The translations under genes and the position numbers were made by a program. Source: Beaufortia kweichowensis (Eukaryota; Chordata; Actinopteri; Cypriniformes; Gastromyzontidae). Taken from it: a stretch of DNA of 64,000 bases. The notes below the pieces were generated by a model. That model worked only from the letters and a program-made list of their open reading frames with translations, made no database searches and was not told where the DNA came from. Of this stretch, positions 34,640 through 45,405 are shown piece by piece (the first letter of the stretch is position 1; every line of letters starts with the position of its first letter). The DNA is taken from positions 15,602,721 through 15,666,720 of the forward strand of contig CM032794.1 in assembly GCA_019155185.1 (NCBI GenBank). Reading direction: 5' to 3'.

Positions 34640-34725
34640 AGTTCTCTGTCAGAGAGAGAGCACTAGGAGATCATCTTGCACATGTTGCTCTTTATCCCCC
34701 GCCTCTTAAAGGCTTAGATTGGCTA
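34640..34725 (-). promoter_or_regulatory. cyp2r1: candidate cyp2r1 core promoter
   Basis: Read on the minus strand: a CCAAT box (plus ATTGG 34718-34722), then GAGGCGGGGG (GC box, 34705-34696) followed by GATAAA (34696-34691), a possible weak TATA, about 100 bases before the start codon. The arrangement is typical of a promoter; the start site is not known. Confidence 0.45.
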
Positions 34726-37700
34726 GACGGGAGGATCGCTTTGGATGAACTTTCATTGTGTTTGATTCTTAGGCGATAAGGTCGGAACGATTATTCGTGT
34801 GAATTCACGCCGATTTCTTTTAATTGGAGCGTTTCGCAAACGGGTCTTCTTTGGTAACGCAATCACGCCCGCCAGCACAAGCCAAAAGAGGACGTCTGCA
34901 CATAACTCCGAGAAGTCATTAACAATACTTAACTTTTAAGTGATTGATACTTTTAAAAGGGTTAAAAATGGTTGATTTTAAAACAAAGAAACATTTTAAA
35001 ACGTCAGCCCAAAACATTACTCTTTCACGAAGCTCGTTGTGTTTGCTAAGTGAGAGAGACGCTTTCAAAATAAGTAAAGTACGCTCAGTTTTGGGGTCAG
35101 ATACACTTGTGTTACTCTCCAGGATCTGTGCTGTGAACTTTGACCTTATTTGACACGCCCCTCCAACCCTGCCTGAAAGAAAAGGAGCAGCATTCCTTAC
35201 TGCTATTTTAATCAAGCAGTGACACCCCAAAGTCACTATATGAGACTTTATATGAGAGCATCTAACCCTTTATCTCAGTGTGTATATTATTTAGTCCTTA
35301 GTGAATAATTGTATTATATTTAATGGTGAACATTTCTATATAATATCATTCTTTCACTGCATATACAAAAAGCACATAACATGTGTTATGTCTAGATGCT
35401 GTAAAATGGTTGAGGGTGGCAAATACAACCCATGCTTTTACTGTAGATTTTACTTCGGTATAATAGTTAGGGAGTAAAATTTATATCAATGGGTTTATTC
35501 CACCTACACTAAATATTTTAAGGTAATAAAGAGTAACACTGACAACATTAACCTGATAACTGTCACTGCACATATTGAGCATACACACTTAAATGCACTA
35601 TATCCATACTACAGTTTTTATAGATATTTTAAAACATTTTTTAAATATTTTTAGTTTAGTTTATTGTTATGAAAACTATTCTTGAGTCTTTACATTAAAA
35701 TATAGTTTGTCATGATTAGATTAGAATTTAACTATGAAATATCAAAGTGAATAGTGAAATAATCTAAAGTGTTACACCTGTGGAACGGTGACAGTTAACA
35801 GGTTAAACAAAGTAAAAAATACCCCAAAATATTAGCACTGATTAAAATGATCGAGAGACCAAGCACTGCAGATTTATATGTAACATTTGTATCTGTTTCA
35901 TTAAAGAGCCACAGAGTGATATCACACTAAAAATTGCATGTGCTTGTTTTTATAAACAATGCATCATGGGAGATGCTGTCTTGAGAACATAATAGGTTTG
36001 AAGAGAAAAATATACCAGATGCCTTTCCACAATATCAGAATAAAACCAACCTCTTCTTGGTTTTTCTCTACTCTTTCTCAGATGTGTGACTGAAGTATCT
36101 GGGTTTTACTATAATTAATCACACTCCTTTACATTTATGTAAAGTGCATTCAATACATGAATGCCAAAAATGCATTCAGTACATACATATCACATCAGTA
36201 CTGTATGTGCGTTCCATGACCTTTGCCAACACAATGCTCCACCAGTCGGGCTACAAGAACGTTATAAGACCACTAATCTTATCATAAATCAAACAGTTTT
36301 TCCACAGTCCTAATTAAAAAATATTTCCCGATGATCCTTCTTTGCACAGTGTCATGGGATTTATTATTTACCGAGCCTTTCCACTGGTATAAATAGACAA
36401 ACCCAACAGGTCTCAGGGGATCTGTTTAAATATTTCAGTTGTTTGTGATATATATAATGAGGACATCTACAACATTCAATATCTGCTGCCATGAGAAACA
36501 CATTATATTATGGATTTGCTAGAAGAAGAAAAAACCTGTCACAGTCATAGATTAATCAATAAAAGTATATGAGATCTCACAGGAGCAACGGCACATTATA
36601 AAAGTACCACTCCCTGCGTTTCCATCGAAAGATGAGGTAATGGAGGCCACCTTGTTTCAGAAATAGCTTTTTCCTGTGTTTCGACTAAATGTTGCACATA
36701 AGCAGTTTTGAATGGATTCAGCTCACAGCCATCAAAGGTTTCTCTTTTTGTTAGTTCTTGGTAACTTGGTAGCATGCCAGTCCAAGTCAGATAATGCCAT
36801 CGGTTTTTAATGTTGTCTAAATAAAAGCATGGTGTGTGATCAGTAAAGCACACAGACAAGATTACGATGAACTCTAACTCGCTACGGAGGGTTGATTGAT
36901 GAGCAACACTCAGTGATTAAATCTCATTTCCTTAATGTCTAAGGATGAACTGCACTGGCTCCTCGCTGACCATTTAGTGCTACTTTGTGTCTCGGAGAGG
37001 GTTATGAATTGTGTTTGGTTTTCCTCTCAGAGCCATTACAAATCTCACTTAATCCCTGCTCTCCTCCATTCTGCAGGTGTTCAAACGGTCATGCTGCCCA
37101 GGAAAGCTAGAGATGTTTTATTACGTCAAAGGTTTCCGGGACCAAGGTAGCAGCTGCAGTCATTTCCGTCGTTGCTTACTGTATGAATTTCCATTCGCAT
37201 CTTGAAGTTTTGAAGCACATCTCAGGCAGGTTGTAGGAACATGCGTGATAATCCAAAAAGGGCATTATCCTCCGCTTTGAAACCAAATGATTATCTGTCT
37301 TTTGCAATAACTTACACAAGGCTGGGCGGAGCGAGTGATGTTTAAGCACGACCAAATCTGAAAGGTTACGGTATTGACTCAAAAGTTTACTTTGGAGTCG
37401 GTTTACCATGTTTGCTTACTCACTGATCTATGGACATGGTAAGTCTCGGCAAAGTGTTCCTCTAACGGAAATGACCCTTCATTAGACTCGAAGAGTCCAT
37501 CACGCACGCAAGCGTAGTTTGCGTCTGTAGTGGAGCTGAGCGGGGGTCCCTGGTCCTGTCACATCGCCCAGATTTACTGATTCTGTCATTGGCGCGGCTT
37601 CGGGTTCGATAGCACTAAAAGGCTCATCCAGACTAATGGGGTTCCTATGTGACGCAAACACAGTCTCTCGGAGGAGATGGTTTATTAGGCCTAAGCCAAT

Positions 37701-38456
37701 AAAGAAGAGGAGTCGGATGATGCCTCAAGACAAAGAGTTCAGTAATTGGGACTGAGATAGAAGCCTTGTTATGGTCACAACCTCTTTGATTTGGATGAAG
37801 GGTCACATCATCACAGGAAAGCCAAATAAGGAAAAGAGCAACGTTGCAATTGATCACGCACATCATCGCAGCATATACTAAATGAAAATGCTATTTGAGT
37901 ATGTTCCCAGCTTCGCCCATCAGCATTCGTCTTGCACATAATTTGAAATTGATTTACGAAAATGTCACACAGAAGCAACATCCAGCTGTGCTTTTTCCTT
38001 CTTGTCGTTTCAAACGTTTTATTCATTCATGCAAAGAGTTTGTGTGTGCGTGTGTACTCCCATCCCAGTTTCCTGGATAATTACATTTAGCATAATTGTA
38101 ACAAAAATACGTAACTCAAGCATTAAGCCGAAACAGCATTATGCAAACTTTATATGAGTCATATCACATATGCAGTAAAAAAAAAAGCTTGTGGAAGTGT
38201 CTCAATAGTATTCAAGGATAGATAAAACTGACAGACTGAATTTATTTATAGACTTTCTCGTTGATTATTGCCATTTGCATTTGAGTACTAAGGTGTATTA
38301 TTTTTGTAGCACGGCAGCGTAAAAGATCCTCGACTTTCTTTAAACAGTTTCCCCTGATAAATGATTTCCGTACTATTTCAATTCTGTTCCAAACGATATT
38401 GAATTTTGCTGATCACTGGCGAATTTTTGTGAATGGAGCAGTTTGTGATTGAGGAA
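34726..38456. other. cyp2r1-calca intergenic region
   Basis: The two genes are divergent here. No exon is supported. It contains one piggyBac-type miniature element (35552-35802). The stretch 36900-37600 is free of obvious repeats and might be regulatory; nothing else is recognised. Confidence 0.6.
35552..35802 (-). mobile_element. piggyBac-type miniature element, copy B
   Basis: Ends CCTGATAACTGTCAC and GTGACAGTTAACAGG are inverted, with TTAA at 35548-35551 and 35803-35806. Its reverse complement aligns with copies A and C over blocks such as TCATGACAAACTATA, so it is inserted in the opposite orientation. Confidence 0.8.
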
Positions 38457-38464
38457 TGACGTCA
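38457..38464 (+). promoter_or_regulatory. calca: CRE of the calca promoter
   Basis: TGACGTCA about 140 bases upstream of the TATA box. The mammalian CALCA promoter is cAMP-responsive through a CRE, so this site is a likely functional counterpart. Confidence 0.6.
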
Positions 38465-38608
38465 TTGGTGTGACACACTCTTTATCATTTTCCAGAACCC
38501 GAGAACGATGCGATTGGTTGGATGAGGTAGCAGAGAGCTCTGATTGGCTGTGGGAGAATCATTAAACACCCACACTGTCAATAGTGAGACTCACATGGTG
38601 GGTATATA
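38464..38608 (+). promoter_or_regulatory. calca: calca core promoter (inverted CCAAT boxes and TATA)
   Basis: ATTGG (inverted CCAAT) at 38464-38468, 38513-38517 and 38543-38547, then GGTATATAGG with TATATA at 38603-38608. A start about 30 bases on (near 38633) fits the first exon that ends at 38724. Confidence 0.7.
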
Positions 38609-38632
38609 GGCAGGTGTATTTTAGCTTGATGC

Positions 38633-38724
38633 AACAGACTCAAAATTTCATCAAGTTGATATATCCCCTCTATTTTGGAGCGACTCTTTTCTACTCTCCA
38701 TTGCACGAAGCTTAACATCTTAAG
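38633..38724 (+). other. calca: calca exon 1 (5' UTR)
   Basis: Non-coding first exon as in other CALC genes. The 3' end is set by TTAAG followed by GTAAGT; the 5' end is estimated from the TATA box. Confidence 0.7.
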
Positions 38725-39328
38725 GTAAGTTAAAACTATTTATAGTTGTGTCATATCTTTTACCAATCTTAAAATGCCATGTTTGGGTGAAACAAAATAA
38801 AACTTTAGGAAGCACTTAATGGTGCATACATGACACTTTCGCTCTGTAGTTGCACAGAAAGGCATGCTCTGTGGATTTTTCAAGGAGAATTGGACGGCTC
38901 CTCAGCCCTGGCTGTGGGTGCAGAGCGAGCAGCTCATTATACTAATGCACAGGATCCTGCTGGAAGAGAAATCAGGAGACTAATATCTTTAATGCTGCAG
39001 TTAGAGCTCAGAGCATGACAGTGGGAGATGTCTGCACCAGACGCACAAACTCTCATTATCCTGCCGCAAACAAGAGAACAAGTGCTTTCTAAAATATTAA
39101 CTTTAAATCTGTTGTGTGAGGGTTTTTTCGTTGCATGTTTAAACAGTCAACTGGTGTGCCGGTGACATTGATGGGACATTGAGGGAAATAACTGGTGGAA
39201 CTTGCTGGGGCAAATGCTGAAACAAAATGCATTTTTGATTTTCTTTTTTACGCGTGAAAGTTTGATCATGACATTTAAACTGTCCATTTGTCCGACTGGA
39301 TAGAATCTAATCGAATATCTTGCTACAG

Positions 39329-39420
39329 GGGACCATGGTCATGTTGAAGATCTCCGCTTTCCTTGTTGCCTACGCTCTGATTATTTGCCAGATGTACAGC
39401 TCTAATGCAGCTCCTTCCAG
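39329..39420 (+). CDS. calca: calca exon 2, signal peptide
   Basis: Acceptor GCTACAG; start codon at 39335 in a good context (GACCATGG). Ends at a GTGAGG donor in phase 2 after NAAPS. Confidence 0.95.
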
Positions 39421-40703
39421 GTGAGGTTTTGAAAGAAACGTTATTTTATGTTGATAAATGTGATAATCACAAAGGGTTACGTTTTAATTCCAAATCAGCT
39501 AAATATACAAGTATGTTAAACTGGAATCATTTGGACAGAGGCTATAGAGCATATGTTTTCATTAGAGGTTGCGGCATCATGGACTATCAGTCTTTTGATT
39601 ACATCAGATGAATCCCGGCCAAACCCACTCTGCTTACGACAGTATTGATCGGTGATAAATCTCAACTTGGCAACGGGACAGCTTTTAAGTGCCATACTCT
39701 TAGCAGATTGTTTTGATTATGTTGAGGATTCGTTGTAGCAAGCAAAAAGTGCTTTTATCAGGGAAAAAATACGAACCATTTGTACAGTTTTCTGCACAGC
39801 GAGACCGAATAATAATCTAAAGATGTTGGGTTGCAGGCCCGCACTGGAATCCACACAAGATCGAGCTACACTTACCGACTACGAAGCGAGGCGATTGCTT
39901 AATGCGATTGTTAAAGAATTTGTGCAGATGACTGCAGAGGACATGGAGCAACAAGCTACTGAAGAAAACAGGTAAAAATGCTCGTTTTCTGTAAAGTTCC
40001 TTTAAAATGCAAATCTGTTGAATAATTTAGCGAGTGTGCACTGATTTGTTTCTCTCACGTTCAAGAAAATAAACCTCCTACACAAAACCTGGTTAATGTC
40101 AACTGTATTTATACTTGTTTTATGTGACAGGTATGTGATGAATTTCTCTAGATAGGGATTCATTTATGCTGTATAGCTCTCTGCCAAACTTATTCTCTGC
40201 ATGAAACATTATTTTCTCCTTCTAGAGATTGACCATTTGTAAATGCCTGTTTTCTTTTAATGCATGAGAACGAGTATATCAAATGGCATGGACAAAAGCA
40301 TGAACTAAAATATGTGAAAAGAAATGCCTGCATGATATTCTCAGTCCTCCGAGCATCATTAAAGTAAAGATAACTGGATTATGAAGCATGATTTGTTTTA
40401 TAGAGCACATAACAGCAACATGCCAACATGCATCCTGTCATTCATCTCGATTCTGTATGTGAATGCTCCTGCATGTCTATGAGTTTTTCTGCATGTGGTC
40501 TCTTTCCTCACAGTTTGGGCAGACCCGTGTCCAAGCGCTGCTCCAGCCTCAGCACCTGTGTGCTGGGGAAACTGTCCCAGGAGCTGCACAAGCTGCAGAC
40601 GTATCCACGCACCAATGTAGGAGCGGGTACACCGGGCAAGAAGCGCAGCCTGGAAGACAGTGATGTGTTTGGTGGATACGGAGAGGCGATCAATCGTATC
40701 TAA
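39335..40703 (+). CDS. calca: calcitonin precursor (calca, exons 2-3-4)
   Basis: Coding pieces 39335-39420, 39837-39971 and 40514-40703 give 136 residues. Seen: signal peptide (Met1 to about Ala25, with core ISAFLVAYALIIC), a propeptide containing YEARRLLNAIVKEFVQM, a Lys-Arg cleavage site, the 32-residue hormone (40539-40634) with the Cys1-Cys7 ring CSSLSTC and C-terminal Pro, then Gly-Lys-Lys-Arg for amidation and cleavage, and a 19-residue C-terminal peptide starting SLEDSD. The hormone is of the potent fish type (VLGKLSQELHKLQTYPRTN) and lowers blood calcium. It is the non-neuronal splice product in vertebrates. Exon 4 carries its own poly(A) signal. Confidence 0.97.
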
Positions 40704-41389
40704 TCGGCAACGGCTGTATCCCCGTGCTTGCGAGTGCATGCGGATGTTTGCTTGCCTGATTGACTTGAAAGAACATTTTTTTTCTACTTTCTTTGGCAGA
40801 GTAACAAATCTTAGACAGACTCTGTTGCACTAATTTCATATAATCACTGGATCTGTTTAGCTTATATAACTGATTCATGAAACCGGGGAGCTCTTATTGG
40901 TAGATAGCGGATAACAACAAGCTTTTTTTAACCCATAGTGAAATTTCTGTCTTGTTTGATTTGATTTTGCCCCTGATCTAATAAAGATATTTTTAGAAGG
41001 ATCTTTTGGCTATTATTTGTTTTAAGATTAGAAATGTACAACTATTTTTAATGTAATCAGGCTTAAGTTCCTTTTTAGGTAAGAAATATTACTGCAGTCA
41101 TTTTGCATATAATAACATATACATAAATAATCACTATTATTAAACTTTTTAAAGCAAACTATTTTTAATATAACAACGCTTTTTGGTTTTTAAATTTTTA
41201 ATGTATCATGATCACATTTTCTCGTCCAGTGTTACGGCACAGAAGCGAGCTTGTAACACAGCCACATGCGTGACCCATCGCCTGGCAGATTTCCTGAGCC
41301 GCTCCGGGGGAATCGGAAGCAGCAAATTTGTCCCAACTAATGTGGGCTCCCAGGCGTTCGGCAGACGAAGGAGGCTCAGTCAGGAGTAG
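39335..41389 (+). CDS. calca: calcitonin gene-related peptide precursor (calca, exons 2-3-5)
   Basis: Same signal peptide and propeptide joined to 41230-41389, giving 126 residues. A Lys-Arg site precedes the 37-residue neuropeptide (41249-41359), which has the ring CNTATC, then VTHRLADFLSRSGG and C-terminal SQAF. Gly plus Arg-Arg-Arg-Arg follow for amidation and cleavage, then a short tail and TAG. CGRP is a vasodilator and neurotransmitter acting on CLR/RAMP1. Both splice forms keep frame (phase 2 from exon 3). I place it as the single fish calca rather than a second paralogue because of the neighbouring pde3b and cyp2r1. Confidence 0.97.
39837..39971 (+). CDS. calca: calca exon 3, shared propeptide
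   Basis: Encodes PALESTQDRATLTDYEARR and VQMTAEDMEQQATEEN. Acceptor TTGCAG, donor GTAAAA, phase 2, common to calcitonin and CGRP messages. Confidence 0.95.
40198..40495 (+). promoter_or_regulatory. calca: cluster of five TGCATG (Fox/Rbfox) motifs in calca intron 3
   Basis: TGCATG at 40198, 40261, 40329, 40470 and 40490, the last two within 45 bases of the exon 4 acceptor (40513). A sixth is in exon 4 at 40735. In mammals Fox-1/Fox-2 bind UGCAUG upstream of and inside this exon and repress it in neurons, favouring CGRP. Function here is inferred by analogy. Confidence 0.65.
40514..41005 (+). CDS. calca: calca exon 4, calcitonin terminal exon
   Basis: Coding to the TAA at 40701-40703, then 3' UTR. 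Acceptor CTTTCCTCACAG. The 3' end is estimated about 20 bases beyond AATAAA at 40980-40985. Confidence 0.9.
40980..40985 (+). terminator. calca: poly(A) signal of calcitonin mRNA
   Basis: AATAAA 277 bases after the calcitonin stop, followed by GT/T-rich sequence (CTTTTGGCTATTATTTGTTTT). Use of this site commits the transcript to calcitonin. Confidence 0.8.
41068..41086 (+). promoter_or_regulatory. calca: candidate intron-4 splicing/polyadenylation enhancer (pseudo splice site)
   Basis: TTCCTTTTTAG is followed at once by GTAAGAA: a 3' splice site abutting a 5' splice site with no exon between, about 90 bases past the calcitonin AATAAA. The known enhancer in human CALCA intron 4 is likewise a pyrimidine tract plus a pseudo 5' splice site and activates exon 4 polyadenylation. 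Correspondence is inferred. Confidence 0.55.
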
Positions 41390-41410
41390 ACCACTGAATG
41401 GACCCTCGGG
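41230..41410 (+). CDS. calca: calca exon 5, CGRP
   Basis: Coding to the TAG at 41387-41389, then 21 bases of 3' UTR to the GTACGT donor. Acceptor TCGTCCAG. Confidence 0.95.
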
Positions 41411-41697
41411 GTACGTGCGTCAACACTATTCTAAAAAGCTCTCCCATCTTTTCAGGTGTCAGTTTCACCTCATTATTTTTATGTGAACCGCAATCAAGAT
41501 AAAACATTGCTGGACGATAATAATTACATGACTGGATTGATACTGCGTTATGACAGAATTACATTAGAATGATGTAAATGTCACAGAACATGATTATATT
41601 AATGTACGCGTTAATAAAATTATATGATTATAGACCGTTATACGAGGCAGAGACTGATGTTGCTGATAACATTCCTAATAATGTATATTTTTGACAG

Positions 41698-42105
41698 GTC
41701 TACACATCCACAATTCTTCTTTGATCGCAGTCAATTAAAGAGAAACCATCATGTCCACATCAAGAACCCTGGGAATGGAAACGCCTCAACCTTCATCAGA
41801 ATGGACTCCAGTTTATAGCACTGATCGTTTCCATCCAGCCAGACATTAAAACTGCTTATTTATTTGCTCTTCAACAAAGCAACAAAAATGTAAAAAAGTG
41901 AAAAGAAAAGAGAGGTGAACAGTAACCATAATCATTTTTCTACTCATTGGGATTTGAGGAAGAGCATTGCTTCATTCTTTCCTTTCTGCAGAGAGCACAT
42001 TCAGTTAGTATGTACAGTCTGGTTTGGCCCATGTTCCTCTAATGTGTCTCAGCACATTACGGTATTTTGGGGATCATATTAAAGCAGTGCCTCATAAAAA
42101 GGCTT
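41698..42105 (+). other. calca: calca exon 6 (CGRP 3' UTR)
   Basis: Acceptor TTTTTGACAG. Non-coding last exon, as in other CALC genes. ATTAAA at 42078-42083 is the best poly(A) signal; the end is estimated. Confidence 0.65.
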
Positions 42106-43189
42106 CCCTGAATATGGACGTGTCTTGTGCCTTGATGTAACACACTTTACATGCCGCTGTTGTACAGTATGTTTGAATTAAAGGAGGGAGGTACTACCAC
42201 TGAATTACAAATTGTAACAATTGTGAATTTAAGCAAGATTAAAATGTATTTTAGATACATAAGGTTTGGGGTACTTGATTTATTGACTGACTGGTTGTTT
42301 TAGTAATTGGTCTGCATAGTTTTACACACGCCCCCTCACATCACTCTCTGATACAATCATAATTAAATGATAACAAACATTATTCCCAAGTCGTGATTGT
42401 CCAGTTGTTTAACTGGTCAGAAAATCGCAAATTATTACATAAATAACGGCTCCAATGCAGCACGGATTTATCCAAGTCTAATTTAGTATCCGAAGCAGAC
42501 TAATATGGCATAATCAATAAAATATTGATAAAAACTACATTATATATCCAAGAAAAAGCAAATGTGTGACACCTTATGAAAATCCTAAAGCTTTAAAATA
42601 TGTAGTACTAGATGCCTGTTTAAAGTAATAGGCATTGTGTTGATGCATTTATTTTCTGCCCCACTTACACAAAGCTATACACTTGATTTGTTCTTATTGG
42701 GTCCTCCGAGTATATTCCACTGACAGCAGCCATTCTGCAGAAACCCTTCAGGGAGCCGTTTGTCATGATACAGTTTTCAGTGGCTAATTGTCAAGCTGGT
42801 CTTTAACTCCCAACGGTTACAGCCCACGGGAACTTGCTTACTGTCAAATCAATTTCCTAAAATACAACTAAAACAGCCTTTTTGGTGAGATGTAGATGCA
42901 GGAGAGAGAGCCGTTACGCCTTATTAGGGAGAATTGATCCTTATTTTCACAAACGCCACTTTAAACTCTAAAAACTGTATCTGATCTAGCAAGTGGGATG
43001 ATGTTTTAAATAATGTACCTTTTGTCTTTCCCCACCATTTATTAATAAACGCCTGAAAAACCTTCCACAGCAATACAATTTTATGGGCTTCCAAATGAGA
43101 ATAAAAAGCAAAATCTGAATGATTCATTTTCATTCATATAATATCATAAATGGGGCTGATTCTAATCACTAAAACCACTCATCCAAGTT

Positions 43190-44000
43190 TCCCATCACAA
43201 CCTCCTCAACAATCCTGATGGCATTTTACCAAGTGCTTTTTTGTGTCCTCACACAGTTCAAATGGATCCCATCCAGTTAGATGCTTTGTTAATTAACCTC
43301 GATGCCCTCATAGTAGTGAGCCATTTCATATTGCAGTGCCCCCTCCTCCCCGCTAATAAGGAGAGATTGTAAGAGGCAGGGTCCATAAGAGCCAGCCAGT
43401 CAATTAATCTTTATCTGCAAACTTTAACAATACATTACTCCTATCACTGTACAAATTTCATCATAATTACATTTGAAATCTTTCGGCTTTGTTCTAGCTA
43501 CATATACAAGCTGTCAATTTACAGTAAAGCCCCTGTCTTATTATGAGTAAAGAATTGTTTCCTTTCTTGTTGCTTGAATTAATTACGCCTTTCTTCCGCG
43601 ATAAAAGTGCATGGTCTATTTTTGGCGTAATAGACAACACAAGAAAACAAAGCTCTGCAGGTATTTGCTAATAGAGCCGCATAATTGAATAGACGGAGGC
43701 GTGATGATTTTGCCATAGTAAGATGTCATTAACTAAATGGATTACAAATCTCCGGCGCTGTACGTCCAACTTAAAAGAAATGGAATGATCTAAATGAAAT
43801 ACATCAACACATGGAGCTAAATAAAGCAGCCAGCGCAGTACAGTCTGGATTAGTAACTGTGTGGCAGGCTGCCAATGAATTCACCTATGACAAATTCTAT
43901 TTAAACATGCCGACTAAAATGCTAAGCAATCTAAAATTGAAAGGATGCATTTCTGGAATGAAGTAGGAAGGAACGCTACACCAGCAGCCAGTCAGATAAT
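43190..44000. promoter_or_regulatory. candidate conserved non-coding block
   Basis: About 800 bases free of simple repeats, with TTAATTAACC, AATTAATTACG, CAATTAATC and GATAA-type motifs typical of homeodomain-bound developmental enhancers. No coding potential. Call rests on texture only. Confidence 0.3.
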
Positions 44001-44912
44001 AATCTGTTTAAAAGTATCTGTCAAAACAATTCAACATGCATTACATGATCTCCTCAAATAACAGGATAATCACCAACACAACAACACACTTATACAAAAT
44101 ATTCTCATTATTATCATTATAGGGATTTTTAAAAAATGTAAAAAAAACTTTTTTTGCCGTTTCCACAACTAAATGACTTCTTGGTGATTTCATATGAATC
44201 ATTTTCATTAAGGGAGAGCCGTACGGGGCGGCTCTGTGTGTTGTCACTACTGGATATGCTTTACTGTAAAAAGCAATTGCTTTGATTGAAGGCAAAGTGA
44301 CGCACACCCACTAATGAGATCAATGGCAGAATATAAAAACATGATATTTAGCAAAGCCTCTCACCCTGAGTGGAGCAAGAAAAAGCAAAGGAAAAAACAA
44401 TCAATTCTTTCCACATCACTCTCTTCTGGAGCCTGTTTATAGAAGATGAAATGGCCATTTTGGCCCCAAACCAGGTAAAAGATGGTTCTCTGTATTCTTA
44501 AAGGAGATCCTATTCTAGTCCGGTCAAACGATACAAATTACCACCTTGCGCCAAATTAATAATCTTTTTCTATAAATAATAGGCAAAGGACAAATTGACA
44601 CGATAATCACTTTCGTTTTTGATGATAAATGAAAGGCTTGGATTGATTGCGTTTTAAAAAAAGATAAAAATGCATACGACAGTTAGCTGAAATTAATTAA
44701 TTATTCATTTTCTAATGGATGAGTTGGACTGGATGGAGAAGGAAAAGTAGCCAGTTGTTTAAAACACATCCTGAGAAAATACCTCATGAAGTTACTTGAG
44801 AGATTGTCCAGAGGGTCCATGTGTTATAGATGCTAAAATATAATATACATATTGAATATAAAGATATTTGTGTTATTATTTAATATGTAATTATTATTAA
44901 CTAAACATTTAA

Positions 44913-45405
44913 CCTGTTAACTGTCACTATTTTACAGGTGGAATTTCACTATTCGCTTCATCATTTCATAGTTAAATTCTAATCCAGCCATGACAAACTA
45001 TATATGACCCTGTCTGTGAAAACCTGGCTGAAGTCATTTTTTTGTGATTTACTATATAAAATCATTTTACAAGTAAATAACATTCCTTAAGAATATAACC
45101 TTGATATCATTAATATTTACTGAGTAAGGCCATGTCAATCAAATTTTAATCAAATTTTAAGTTATCCCAAAATTAGATTTTTAAAACTTTAGCCTGGTTT
45201 TCACAGACAGGGTCACATATATTTATGGAAATGTCAAAGACTCACAAATAAATATATAAGATAAATATAAACAACAGTTGTTGTTTTAACAAAAAAGTTA
45301 TTGTTAATGTTATTCATAAAAACTTAAAAATGTACAAAACTGTATTTAGTCAGATCAGATAAATTTTCATGTGTATGTTCAATATGTGCAGTGACAGTTA
45401 TCAGG
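44913..45405 (+). mobile_element. piggyBac-type miniature element, copy C (interrupted)
   Basis: Ends CCTGTTAACTGTCAC and GTGACAGTTATCAGG, TTAA at 44909-44912 and 45406-45409. It is interrupted by another element at 45001-45222. Without the interruption its length (about 270) matches copy B (251). Confidence 0.8.
45001..45222. mobile_element. MITE with ACCCTGTCTGTGAAAACC ends, copy 2, nested
   Basis: Left end GACCCTGTCTGTGAAAACC and right end GGTTTTCACAGACAGGGTC are perfect inverted copies. It sits between GACAAACTATA and TTTATGG, which are contiguous in the related copy B, so it inserted into copy C. Confidence 0.8.
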
